Below, piece after piece: positions 24,100 through 36,183 of a stretch of DNA of 64,000 nt. The notes under the pieces are model-generated. The model ran no database searches, was not told where the DNA came from, and was given only the letters and a program-made list of their open reading frames with translations. Every line of letters begins with the position of its first letter. Position 1 is the stretch's first letter. Source of the stretch: Thuidium tamariscinum (taxonomy: Eukaryota; Streptophyta; Bryopsida; Hypnales; Thuidiaceae); the NCBI GenBank assembly GCA_947034885.2, contig OX344749.2, positions 17,375,501-17,439,500 of the forward strand. The letters run 5' to 3'. The position numbers and the translations under genes were made by a program.

Positions 24100-26200
24100 G
24101 TCCAATCCTTGAGAATACTAGCAAACAATCCCTTTATGATACCAAGTATGTCACTTAGTAATATCAAGCAAAACTTCCATCTTATTGTGCAAAGTCTTGA
24201 AGTAGCACTATTTATCACAGTTCTAATTGCCATTGAGTGTCACCCCACTCTATACTAACCCATTTTGTATTTTCTACTTTTAAACCATGGCTAATCAATA
24301 CTCACAACTTAAGACACATCGAAAGTGACCTAGAAAGGAGCAGGACTCTATCCAACTAGTGCCATTGGACACACACATACAAGTGTTCTATGATGCCTTG
24401 GGAACAATAGTGAAGTTACATTATAAATCTTGACTCAAGGGGATTTACCAAAGCTTAAGAAAGGAGTGAGAAAGGAGATCAACTCTTTCTAAAGTACTCT
24501 TTGTAGTATTCAATAGACCCCCCCCCTTTAACTCTCCAAATCCACCTGGGTTCTAGAAGACCACCCATTTTTCAACTAAAATCACCAAATTACCTCACTG
24601 TTTAGATTCTTGAATTTTGAAGCAATGTAACTTTGAGGTCATAGCTCTAAACTTGCAAGCCCATTTCAGACATTTGTGCAACAATTAGATGCCAATGGAG
24701 TGCTCACTTGTCTCATTTAAACAAGTTCTTGCAAAGTTACGGCCCTCCAAAGATTTAGGTTCACTTGGAGTAGTGTCATGCCTTCACCACGATCCTTCTC
24801 TGGGCCATAACTTTTGGCTTATTGCTTAGAACCTTGTAATGATTGTCATTCTATCTTCCTTGTGTTTATAGCTTCCTAATAATATGCTATATTCTATATT
24901 TCTTTGAGGGATTCACTGAAAAGCCCTCACTTCTAGCCCTCAAGTGTCCTAGTGCCACCAGAACACAATCAACTTTGAATGCCCATTACATTCCACCCAC
25001 AAGTCCAAATCACACGTTCTTTAGACAATTGAAAGCGTTTTCTGAAGAGCGTTCCAAGCATGTGTAACATATCACCAAATTCTTCAAATCTAAGGCATTG
25101 TTGTACTTTGTTTGCTCAAAAATCTTCCATTTATCCTTTTTTAGACTACAGTAAGGGTTGGAAAGTCAACCCAAGGTCCCCCTTTCTTACTAAGGCATTT
25201 TAGGCACTCCAAAGAGATAGGAATGTAAAAAGATTGAACCAAATTTGGAATATGATCATTAATACTATAACAATGATGAATTGTCTCTTACATCAATTCA
25301 CTCAACATTTCTTTCTCTATGAAAGAGACTTCATTCAAATGACCATTTGGCCAATAGATTTCTCTTTGATGATAGTATAGTAAATTGAAACTTTGGTCTC
25401 TACATTATATCTTCATGTATTCAAACATATATAACCTCAAATTTAAACAAGAGCTTGAAATAGTAAAAATGTCATCAACTATTTGTATATTTAGAATACA
25501 ATGATACTTCATATTGTTCAAAAGTTGCTTAAGATTTTTTACATTTAAAAAATAAGATGATCATGAACATGTTTGATTATGCAAGTGTCAAACCTAAACT
25601 AATAATATGGTTATAAATTCCAAGATAACAATATTGCAAAGTAAATCTTGTATAAATAAATTCAACAATAAATGCAATGAAGTTCTTAGAAATTAAATGA
25701 TAAAGGTTTCATTAAAAGAAAAGATTTTTGCATTGACAATCAATGTGAAAATATGTGGCTATATGTGAGCTTGGAAAAAAAAAACCCTTCAAATCTCAAA
25801 CCACTAATATCCTAAGAAAATATCTAGATCAATTTGTTTGCTCAACTTCATTAATCACAAGGTCACTTTATAAATTAGCTAAGCCTACTTCAAATTCTCC
25901 ACTTCTAATGCATCATGCAAGTGTATCATGTAGTTGAATTCATAGCAAAATAGAAGTTTCCTATAACACTATTACATCCAATTCAACTAAATCTTCCCAC
26001 TTAATAAAATTGATATGTCTAATGATGTAATCTTGCTAGCTTGTAGTGTGCATTGGGATGCTTCTTCAATCTGCAATAATTTTCCTAAGAGTCAGTCTAA
26101 TAAATGTATTAGCTATAACTCAAAGATACACATTTCAATAACAAAATTTGATATTGTAATAATTTCAAAAATAACAACACCCTATACAAAATGTGGTTTA
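24100..26200. other. intergenic DNA downstream of the kinase pseudogene
   Basis: AT-rich, no gene recognised. Around 25.9-26.07 kb the minus strand has a possible remnant of a further kinase exon (a 26-codon frame after a TTGCAG at about 26069), but its phase does not fit the preceding exon, so it is not included in the model. Confidence 0.35.
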
Positions 26201-26205
26201 GGAAA

Positions 26206-28964
26206 TCACCTTTTATTCATTCCATAAGCAAATCCATCGATAGAGCCATTCACCAAATTGGCAATTTCAAATCCAGGCATTACTTTTAATAATGCTTTTG
26301 GATAGTTAGTAACCTCTTGAATTGTTGCTAAATGGTATTGTGAGGGCAACTCATCGTCAATGCCAAACAATCTACAAGACAAGCATGCAAGAATTAATTA
26401 GTAAGGCAAATCATTGCTTTGTACAAGTTCCTAGAAAAATAAGTCACATTCTAATTTAAAATATAATATACAATATGGAGAGAAGCGATCATACAATCAA
26501 CCTTGTAACCAAATCATCACAAAAACCTAGTCAACAACAACAATTAGATTAAATATACTCTAGTTTGAAAATATTTATCAAAATTTATTAGAAAACAAAT
26601 GAAGGAACAAAACAATTTCCTAACAATAATTTTAAAAAGATAAAATCAAATACTTCATAATTAAGAAAAATTGCTACAATCACACTAAAATATAAGAACT
26701 AATAAAAAGTACACAAATCAAAATGATGAATATTTTTTAAAAATCAATATAAATTGACTTATGCTAAGAAACAGTCAATACCTAAATTGGCATAGTTGTG
26801 TGGAAATTGTCTCCACCACATCTACAATTTCAAAGAATGTAGGTCACAATCTTGGATTTGGCTCCCAACATTTGAAAATCAAGTCCTTCACCACACCATC
26901 CAAGTCACTTGGCAACTGTGGTCTTTTCCCCTCAATTACAAGTTGGCGATCAGCTTTGGTATTTCTAAGCTCTCCATCGAATGGAATTCGCCCTGTGACT
27001 ATTTCAAAGCATGTCATACCATAACTATACACATCAGCTTTCTTCCATTGCTCATTTGTAATAGATTCTAGATTTCCTAGTGTTGTCAATATCTTTGGTG
27101 CTCTCCAAAATCCGGTTCCCAAAACTCCTATTGAACATTCAAAATCAGCTACAAGAATCAAATTGTTAATCAAATCACCAATTAGGACATGATGGCAAGT
27201 AGCAAGATCATAAGGAAGAAGTACAGTCAGGTCCAGCTCAATTACGAATTCTTGCATACACAGGGAACAAAACTTCACTGCTCCCAATTTTGATGCCCTC
27301 CCAAGGGCAGAAAAATTATTTTTTTAACATGAAATTTTTTTCACAAGATCCTCTCTATGTTAATAACACATGTGACAAATTTCAAGGTCAAAAAATTTAC
27401 CAAAAAAAAGATATTTAGAATCTACTAACATGTGTAGTTAAGAAAAAAACTTCACTACTATCAACTTTGACACCCTCCCAAAAATTGAAAAAAAAAAATT
27501 TGTCCATGAAATTTTGGTCATGAGATCACCTTTATGTTAATTATATGTGTCGTAAATTTCAGGTTCAAAAAATTTATTCCAAAAAAGATATTCGAAATCT
27601 ACTACCATGTGTCAATATAAGGGACAATTTCACTATTGCCAACTTCGATGTACATATTGGTAGATTTCAAATATATTTTTTGTGTGAATCTTTTGAACTT
27701 GAAATTTATCTTACATGTTATCAACACAAAGATGATCTCATGAAAAAAGTTTCATGGCCAAAACTTTTTTTTTCAATTTTTGGGAGGGTGTCAAAGTTGG
27801 TAGTAGTGAAAGTTTTTTCTTAACTATACATGTTAGTAGATTTTGAATATCTTTTTTTCGGTGAATCTTTTGGCCTTGAAATTTTCCACACATATAATCA
27901 ACATAGAGATGATTTCACTCCAAAAATTTCATGCCAAAAGAAAAAGTTTTCAATCCTTGAGACATTGGCAAAGTTGACAGCAGTGAAAGCTTACAACTAC
28001 ACATGTTGATAGATTTTGCATATCTTTTTTTGGGTGAATCTTTTGGCCTTGAAATTTTCCATATATGTTATCAACTTAGAAATGATCTTGTAAAAAAAAT
28101 TTCATAGTAAAAAACTAATTTTTCAGCCCTTGAGAGGGTGTCAAAGTTGACTGTAGTGAAATTTTCTTTAACTGTGACTGCAAAAATTCGTAATTGAGCT
28201 GGACCTGACTGTACATTAGAAGCTTTGAGGTCCCTATGAGAAACACCCTTCTCATGTAAGTGTAGCATGTGTTCTGCAATCCCTGACATGAAGTCTATAG
28301 GGTGAAGGATCCAATCTCTGTATTGCCTCCACTTGTAGGAAAATGGTGGACCCTGGATACCATTCGCATTCTTCTCCCACATCGCCTGGTCAATCAACTT
28401 CCAGATCACAAACGCAAACCTGCCATCCTCCAACATACCTGCATATGAAATGCATTGGTAAACATTGTCGTTGAGGACTGGAAGAGGCCACGATTGCTTC
28501 AAATCTCGTAGCGATGTTCCTCTCTCAAATACCTTCATCAAAAAGAAAGGGTGGTCATCAACTTCATGAATATCTGCTTGTCCACCCTTCGCAATCTTGC
28601 GACCCAAAACATAACCATCGAGGCCACGCTTAAACAAACAAGGATACTCTTCCCTGAATTGCTTCAACAGTTTCCTGTTTTCTCGATTCAGTTCTAACTC
28701 CTCTGCCGACTGCGGCGCAACCTCAAGGCGGCTCACTTCGCTCCAATGCGACTTCGAAAACTCAATCTCCGACGCAACACCGTCATAGAATTTGCCTCTG
28801 CTCCTTATCATCGCCTCGCAGCGTGCGGAATAGTATTCTGTCCTCCCGAAAGTGGACGCTCCCTCCGCCAGCACCATCTCCAATTCTGCAACTCCGTCAT
28901 TTTCTGTGCACGGACACTCTTCAACCTTGGCGATGCAGAAACAACACGAGGAACTTGCGCCCAT
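26206..28964 (-). pseudogene. protein kinase pseudogene, split by a TA-flanked palindromic element and carrying a nonsense codon
   Basis: The start is taken at ATG 28964 because MGASSSCCFC fits an N-myristoylation site (MGxxxS) with adjacent Cys for palmitoylation, suggesting a membrane-anchored kinase. Residues about 117-251 hold the N-lobe: Gly-rich loop GRKIAKGGQADI (121-132), Lys in FLMKVF (144), catalytic loop HRDLKASN (243-250). At codon 251 (GTA, 28212-28214) the frame is broken by the element at 27224-28211. It resumes at 27221 with the C-lobe: VADFECS (DFE for DFG), GTGFWRAPKIL (Lys where APE has Glu), WKKADVYSYGMTCFE. A TGA at 26844-26846 then replaces the expected Arg in the CWEPNPRL-x-P motif; the following codons still read PTFFEIVDVVETIS. 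A last exon (26371 down to a stop at 26206) joins through an AG|GTATTG donor at 26782/26781. The family resembles moss-expanded Raf/MLK-like kinases. Gene dead or truncated. Confidence 0.8.
27224..28211. mobile_element. 988-bp palindromic DNA element inside the kinase, TA target site, ends CAGTCAGGTCC
   Basis: The left end at 27224 reads CAGTCAGGTCCAGCTCAATT and continues ACGAATT. The right end is the exact complement over at least 27 bp. TA is duplicated at 27222-27223 and 28212-28213. The arms are inverted copies made of units of about 170-180 bp carrying the same CAACTTTGACACCCTC...GGGCTGAAAAATT motif as the element at 15775-17167, so the two belong to one superfamily with different end sequences. 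There is no transposase frame. Removing the element and one TA restores a continuous kinase frame across the GTA codon. Confidence 0.9.
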
Positions 28965-29400
28965 GGTCGCCTTCCGCTCGCTCGTGCAAACCCCAACAAA
29001 CTGGACTCTGTGCCCGGCAGGCAACAAAGACTTCAGCGTGTGCAAGTCACAAACAGATGCAGACGATATCACGCAGAAAAGTCTATCGTACCGACACTTG
29101 AGCGGAGAGGGACTTAAGAGTGCAACAGGACCGTCAAGAAAAAGGTGTGGACGGCAAAGTGTGAACCCACGTTTTATTGGGTTTTTTCCTCTGTCCATTG
29201 CTACAAGCCCTATTTCGTTGTCGGATATGACCTGTGAGAGGTCAGGTTCGCTGGACTTTAGGGCTAGTCTAACACACCAAACGTTTGATCGCGCTAGCAT
29301 AACATTCCTGAACCTAAACTGTTGGTCCACTCAATTGTGATATTGTAGATTGAAAATTCTTCTCTAGTACCACTGTACCTTTGTGGACCATTCAATTCAA
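28965..29400 (-). promoter_or_regulatory. upstream region of the kinase pseudogene
   Basis: GC-richer sequence upstream of ATG 28964. The minus frame stays open up to 29330, adding 122 in-frame residues, but MGASSS makes the downstream ATG the better start. Plus-strand frames at 28746-29340 are shadows of the kinase coding strand. Confidence 0.4.
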
Positions 29401-30360
29401 GTTTCTCTTCTCTCCTCTTCTATGCCCAGGCTTTGCTCTTGTAAACATTCACTTCGTTCTTCACTACATTATGTGGTTGATGGAGTCTGTATCCTTGCTT
29501 AGAGTCGTCCTGTCTGGTGAATCATTCTCCAGCATATTGACAACGTCTAGATTAGATTCTGACGGAGAAATTGAATGTCTTTTAATGTTGAATTGATATT
29601 AAGTTGATGCGCAGTTGGGTCAAGTTTCCCATGTACCGACTGTGTGTTTGCCAATGAAGCTTTTCAATGGAATGTATCGACCTGGATATTTCGAGCAGGA
29701 TATCTTAAGCAGGGTGTGTCTCCCAGTGGAGCTCTAGTTTGTGAACTCTGGCGTGGTGCGCTTGTTCTCTTGGAATTTATTGATTCAGGTAGGGTTTTCG
29801 TCAGGGTGTCGGTTATTGATTGGGATGATAATGAGTGTGGAGTGTTTGACATGGATGTCAGTTAAGGTAGACAAGCCTATTACCATTCAGAATTGCAATG
29901 TGACTATCTTGGAGCCAATTCCAAGAGGGGCATATATTTTTCATAGGTGTGTGCTTGTTTTTTCACGAGTTAAACCCAAGTGAAATTTTATTTTTTCAAT
30001 CAAAATTGTAATTTCTGTGAATTTTTGAAGTGGTTTGCCTTGAAATTACAAAAGCAAACATAAAGTGGGGGCAATTAACATCCTATAAACAACCCGTAGT
30101 CATTCTCCTATATATCCATTGTTCATCAATGAAAGGTTGACACATTACCCCTTCTGACATGAATGCATTGAAATTGTTAGAAAAATGAGTAGATTTGCAT
30201 GATGGGTTGGATAGAATTGAAGCCAAAAAAAGGGTGACATAATTAGGAAGGAGATGGTAATGGACTTGTCCACCTTATACAAAAGAACCTCCCTAATTCA
30301 ATCCTCTCTAATTCACTAATTCAATAAAGTGATGTCAAAAGAACATTGATTGTTGATCTT
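29400..30360. other. intergenic, no gene recognised
   Basis: Mixed-composition sequence with short frames of up to 80 codons. No domain or splice structure was recognised. Confidence 0.4.
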
Positions 30361-30363
30361 GGC

Positions 30364-31226
30364 TTAACCCTTAAGCGCATGCACATCCAAAAAGTGGATG
30401 CGCCTTGGTCAACCTTGAGTTTAATTTTAAATATAACTATTTTTGAAATTTGACTTTGACTAAGAAAATGAAGCTTGACAAGTTTTCTTTCAATTTCAAC
30501 TTGAAATTTTGAAAAAATTGAAAAATTGAAAAAGTTATTGCAATTGCAAGCTCTATGTGTTAAAATCCAAAAAACACAATTTGTTGTGTTTTTCATTCAT
30601 ATTTTTTTCTTTTAAAATAAATTTTCAACTTAAATTACAAAATTAAGCTTACCATTTTTATCTTCATTAATGGTAAAATTTTTAGATTATTCTAATATAT
30701 ATTCTAGTAGATATAATTATTTTCTATCCTGAACTTTAAAAAATAACAATAATTTGTAGTTTTCATCAAAAAATTTGAAAAAATTTGAGTAAATAGGAAG
30801 TTCAATTTTCTATTAAGTAAAAACATCAAATTTTTATACCTCTATTCAATAAAGTATTAAATGTGGTTTAATAGGCAAAAATTACTTCAAAATCTTTGTT
30901 GTGGTTGTTTGGGGTTTTAAAAATAAAATAATCAATTGAAAATTTTGTAGACTAATATTCATTGATACTTGTAACTCTTGAGAAAATTTCAAATAATTTG
31001 GATCATTTCTTCTATTTTTACTTATTTATTTCTAGTTTTTGCAACAAAAATGATAACAATTACAATTTTTTACAAAATCAATTGAAATTTCTCCTAATAT
31101 TACATTCTCCATAGTTTGAAGTAATAAAAATATAAGATCAATATTTGGAGTCCATTTGATATGCTAAATTCACCTTAGACATGATGTTTGACCAGATGGC
31201 AATGGATCTTGTCGTTTAAGGGTTAA
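30364..31226. mobile_element. TTAA-flanked, piggyBac-like element, 863 bp
   Basis: The left end is TTAACCCTTAAGCGCATGCA. The right end ...GTCGTTTAAGGGTTAA reads TTAACCCTTAAACGAC on the other strand, giving a 14-bp terminal repeat with one mismatch. TTAA is at both ends (30364-30367 and 31223-31226). The interior is AT-rich and non-coding. Confidence 0.75.
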
Positions 31227-31229
31227 CGA

Positions 31230-32415
31230 TATCAATCACATTTGAAGATCATGCCCCTTCCTGATGCAATAACCTCTCTCATCCAATGTGTCAGATTGGT
31301 CCCAATCTTATTGAATTAGGAGGTTCTACTGTATGAGGAGCAGGCTATTGTGGTTGCTGTCCATTGTTTGAGAGAGATGGGTCAAGATTTTGTGAGGAAA
31401 AGTTTATGCGAAGTTTAACAAAATGTTGATTTAGGAAAATTTGTTATGACTCATAAACCAACTTCATTTGTTGGTGTGCTGTTGGGTGCATGCTGGGTAG
31501 GTGCATATCGGTACCAGTTATCATCGAGATTTTTCTCTTCATGCATTGTGATTCTACGACATTAATTCTTCCTTGGGTTTATGGTTTCCATATTTCGGTC
31601 TTCGTCGGGGTCTCGATGTAATTTGAAGCACGAACCTTTCGGTTAGTACGCCACCTGTTTGAGCAGTGGTGCAAAATGTGACACATTGACTTCAAAATGC
31701 GGTCCGCGTCCGAGTTCGGTGAGGAGGGTTTAGAAGGTAATTCTATTCTTCTTTTGGTCCTGTAGGTGGACGACGCATTTTCCTGCCTCGATCATAACGA
31801 GAAGCCTGCAACCAGCTGCTATAAGCTGACTTTTCCCATGATGTGAGAAGCTTGAGTTTACCCAATTAAATTTGCCAGTCGTTAGCTGAAGCTCTTACAG
31901 CTTAAGCTTGAGATTTTAAACTAGTGCAGGATTGAAGAAGTCACTTTGTATGCAGTGTTCTCTCAGTTCAGCAGAATCCTGGGCATCGTTGCATGCAGGA
32001 CGTTGAAACTGCGGGGTCAAGCATGGGTCGTCTTTGACGATGTAACTGCCGCCACGAGTGCTCTCAGGTAGATCCAGGGGCTTCTCTTCTGCGACAAACC
32101 TATGTTCATAGAAGTAGATGCGTTGACTCCGAACTCTGTCTCCTTTCTTTGTTCTTGTGATATCTGATTAGTACAAATGTATAATAGAAACGCACTTGCT
32201 GATCCGTTTGGTTTACTTTCTCAGGTTTGCTATGCCAGTAATTCCCTCCCCCAACACCAGTTCTGAAGTCTGAGATCCAAGGAATCTGTTGCATTTGGGT
32301 GTATATACCTTACTCTCTGGTTCACCTTAGTGTACAAAATATCTCTTCCTGGTGTGGAAAGCATGCAAAGAAAAAGCAAGCATGCTATCATGTTTTGCAA
32401 AGAGTAAAAATTCTG
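31230..32415 (-). other. unique flank and probable 3' UTR of DPH2
   Basis: Moderate-GC unique sequence follows the piggyBac-like element up to the DPH2 stop codon at 32416-32418. No separate gene was recognised; transcript end not determined. Confidence 0.35.
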
Positions 32416-35276
32416 CTACCTACTTGCAGCTTCATCGATGTATCCTGCCGCTCGACCGGTTCGGCCCTCCACCACTTCATAACTAGCAGGAACAGAATCA
32501 GTGTCCTTGTCTGCTTCGGAATTGTGTATTTCTAAGCCTTGATAGCTGCGGAGAGCTAAGTACTCTGAGCTTGACGTGACTCCCGTGCTTCTACGGCCAG
32601 AACTAGCCACAGCCAACGAGGATGGAGGACGTAATTGCAGAGCTCGTTCAGATGCTTCTGAAAGAATAATTGCTCTTGAAACGCTTTCGTCACCGTTTTC
32701 ATCTGGCAGGCAAGTAATCCCACACCCTTCAAACATCAGTATCTGGATATCCCAACCTGCTCCCAGGTTATTTTTAGCACTTTTGACTGGGTCATATGGG
32801 GACATTCTGTTGTTCACTTTTATTTATTTTAGGCCAAACCGTGCAATGTTCTTCAGAGATCCTCATGGCATAACTTTAGCACCCATCTGAATTATATTTT
32901 TCAAAATAAAATCAATAGAATAGTTCTTTATCAAACCATGAATACTTGGCACTTTAAGGGTTAAGATAACATGGGAGATCCCACTTCCCAGAGAACACTA
33001 ACGATGAAATTATTTGGAAAAGAGAGGAAATTTGAATAGTATAGAAGTTAAAATCCTTCTAGTACTACAAACTTATATAAAGCTTGCCCTCAAATTGCAC
33101 ATTACTAGATAAAGTGCACGTTGCCCACCTACAATGCAACTCGATTTTTTATGAAAAGCGAACACACTAGGTCACAAGTGGCACACCTGATAGTAAAGTG
33201 CAAGCTTCATCTCCTTCGTGCACTGGTTTTTCCCCTGGCTTTGGCAGCTGATCCAATTCCAGATTAAAGGCTCCAGTCCATTCTCTTCCTTCGACAAAAG
33301 CCAACTCGGCCTCGAAGGGCGTGATCAGAGGAGCGAGATACTCTTTACTATCCAGAAGTACTGTTTGGGAACATGCCACAAGTACAAATACATCACACTC
33401 GGGGAAATTTGCCAGCTTTGCTGGATTGGGTCTGCCCATGAGCATCGTGTATGACTTTTTTCCTGCAATGCATATTACCCATTCAGAAATCAAATCCTAA
33501 ATCCTAATCAGAGTCACTGCCCCGCTAAGTGCTCAAACAGCCAACAGTGATTGCTTCTACATCTACAGGAGTTGAAATAGATCATTCAGGAATATTCAAG
33601 AAAGGTAACAAGATGCACCAACACAGACGAAATCGCAACCTACACTATTGAACGCTAGAAATGCGTAGTCAATGTTACTACGATCGACTATTAGCTTTCA
33701 AAGTGGACTCTCCTTTTAGCACACGCACTTTGCTGCTTACGAGCGTCCAAAGTAACATAAACAAGCCAAAAAAACTCACAAATTCCTTCCATGAAGTTAA
33801 GGTAACTGCAAACAAAAGAATCAATGAATTGTCAAGATAATGCTCACAAACAAGATGCAGTGTAACAAGTATTGCCGACCTGCTGATGCGACTATCTCTC
33901 GAACACGCTGAATTGCCTCATTGTATCCAGCAACACCCAGCGTGCCAACCACAATCCCAACAATGCTTGCCTCTTTCGCACGTTCAACTAGATAAAACCT
34001 ACGCATCAGATCCTTGCTCTTGCTTGGCAGATCCTCCACCAGCACTTCATCCTCTGCATTGTACCTTAAATAATGAATGCACATACATCAGTCTCGCAGG
34101 CACTTAAGTCTTACACTGACTAGAACATGTAAAAAACTGCAACTTTACTAAAATCAAAAAGGTCTTCCAAAAATTTTCAAATAAAAATACCACACCACTT
34201 GGATAGTGCCGACGCAATCAAATACACGGATCTATCCTACTAGTGAGGGCGCAAAATTAGTGTCCCTATGAAGTTCTATTGAATTACCGGTTGTGAAATA
34301 CAGCATAATATTTGAGCGCGCACTAATATAAAAGAGTGTCAATTTGGTAAATTAGTCTCCCACACACTAATGGAATAAATCGGTGCACCCTTCTTCAGCT
34401 CTCAAGTATCTAAACAGACCTGAAACGCTTAGGTTATAGGGTTTAAGACATGGACTACCTGACGATAGTATTCTTGCTATGCGTCAGCAATAAGTTTGTA
34501 AGTGCAGCTCCTTCATCCCCAATCCAAAGAATCGCAACGTCTTCCATGGTCACGTCCTTCGGCAAAGACCATTTGAGTCCCCCTATACTCTCACGGGGTT
34601 GTGAAGTTTCCACCCTTTCTAGCTTCATTTCTTTCCCAGAAGAGATAACCGGATCCTGAATAGTAGCACCCGAACAAGTAGAGCATGCAGATTTCACTTG
34701 ACTCCCATTACAAGCCCCATGGAAACATGAAGTAACCTGCTCCTGGGAGCCAGTACCCGACTGTCTACTTCGAAGAGGCTCCATTTCACATTTGGGAACC
34801 TCAGCAAATATAACAACGCCGGCATCTCTGCACGCTTCCACCTCACCTTTGATGCCCTCAATTGCGTGTGCGTACTCCAATGCAAATAGAACAAGGAGTG
34901 GTTGATTCCGGCAAGAACAGAACCTCAAAATCTCTTTGCTACAATGATAGTTGTTGATTCGGTTTCGGCCAAACACAAAAAACACTGGCAGACGCGAGGT
35001 TTGGCTCAGACATGCGTGACCATAGTGAATAACGCACTGGGCGTCTACGTGAGCTGCCGCTACCTCATCGACACAACAACTACCGTAGGTTGTATCAGCC
35101 ATGACATAGAGATTGATATCGTGTTGTGACAGAGCAGAACGAAGCAACGACGTGACTTCAACACTGGCTCCCAAGAGATCGTCCGAGAATTGGAGCGCAA
35201 CGCGTGTGAATCCACGATCGAGAATGTACGTCGCTGTGGCCAAGATGTCGTATTGCTCCATAGGACTCAAATCCAT
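32416..35276 (-). CDS. DPH2: DPH2, diphthamide biosynthesis subunit (4 exons)
   Basis: DPH2 partners DPH1 in the cytosolic iron-sulfur, radical-SAM-type enzyme that transfers a 3-amino-3-carboxypropyl group to a histidine of elongation factor 2, the first step of diphthamide synthesis. Exons (minus): 34459-35276, 33880-34064, 33187-33462, 32416-32702. Introns are 394, 417 and 484 bp with donors CAG|GTAGTC, CAG|GTCGGC and CAG|GTGTGC. Coding length is 1566 nt, giving 521 residues, near the yeast length. The family core is clear: [20 protein letters not shown] (61-80) and HYGHACLS (84-91); then [32 protein letters not shown] and [19 protein letters not shown]. The C-terminus has [15 protein letters not shown] and [13 protein letters not shown], as in plant DPH2. 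The start is the first ATG of the frame. Residues about 173-245 between the N-terminal core and [10 protein letters not shown] are a long Ser/Cys-rich linker. Confidence 0.94.
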
Positions 35277-35323
35277 TGCGAATACAAGAAGGAAACCTTG
35301 GAAGATGAACCCTGAAATCCTAA

Positions 35324-35340
35324 AACCCTAAACCCTAAAT
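35324..35340. promoter_or_regulatory. telo-box next to the DPH2 start
   Basis: AAACCCTAAACCCTAAA, two telo-box copies about 50 bases upstream of ATG 35276, followed by a degenerate TCCTAAAATT. This is a typical position for a telo-box in promoters or leaders of plant translation-related genes, and it fits the role of DPH2. Confidence 0.65.
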
Positions 35341-35344
35341 CCTA

Positions 35345-35760
35345 AAATTCCCAAACCACGGAAACCCAAAAGCACATTTCTACTTCCATGTCGTTCCAAT
35401 AGTCCTGAACCACTACAAGCAGTCTCATGATTCTTCCCTCCTCGCAATCCACGCGACCATGCCTCCAATTCACACCTCGCAACTAACCCTAACAAAATTC
35501 GGAATGGTCCCATGTGGTGTAGATAGTCGGTCGCCTTTCCCTTAAACCCATAATCAGAAGCCGACGGTCCCAGAAATTTCCACCACTGCAAGCCCTTCGT
35601 AGTTTCCACGGCCCCGCTACTCGGGTCGTGAAAGAGCCCGGGTGCAGAGAGAGCATACCCACCGGCTACCGGACCTCTGTAATATCACCTCTGCAATAAC
35701 ACATCCTCTGTTCCATGGAACAAGTTGGTCACACAATCAGAAAGTAATGTAGTTTGTTGG
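35345..35760 (-). promoter_or_regulatory. DPH2 upstream region
   Basis: A GC-richer stretch of about 400 bp between the telo-box and AT-rich repeat DNA beginning near 35750. It probably holds the DPH2 promoter; no TATA box stands out. Confidence 0.35.
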
Positions 35761-36183
35761 CAAAAAAATGAAACACTTGAAATTCAAATCAAATGAAGAA
35801 GTTTTGAGTTTCATGCTTCGTTTTATTCAAGCTTTTTGTTTCGGTCTCAAAAAGAAAGGCTTCAATATCATCAATGTGTTTTGAAATTGAATGTTAGTTT
35901 CATACAAAGATACATTGCAAAACAATAATTTAGGATCTAAATCAACAAATTTTTACATTTGAGGATTCTGAATAATTTAAATTTTGGTTTCAATTTAGGT
36001 AATTAAATGGAAATATATTGAATTTGAAAAGAAGTATTTAGAAAATTATGAAGTAAAAAGATGAAATTAGTGATCTTTGTGGGAGATAGACTTCTTGCAT
36101 TAAATGAAGAAAATTTCTAATGGAGCTTCAAAATTTCCCAATGTACAATAAAAAAATCATCATTAATCCCCTCACTCTCAATA

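Noticed and set aside
25940-26069. Additional 3' exon of the kinase
   Set aside because: A readable 26-codon stretch follows a TTGCAG, but its phase does not match the preceding exon end, so it was left out of the model.
27224-28211. The palindromic element acting as a normal spliced intron of the kinase
   Set aside because: No GT-AG pair at the ends restores the frame: joining CAG|GTCCAG to TTGAG|CTGGACC gives a stop. Exact TIRs and a TA duplication fit insertion better. RNA data could still change this.
35324-35340. Interstitial telomere tract
   Set aside because: Only two TTTAGGG-type units next to a gene start, which is a promoter telo-box.
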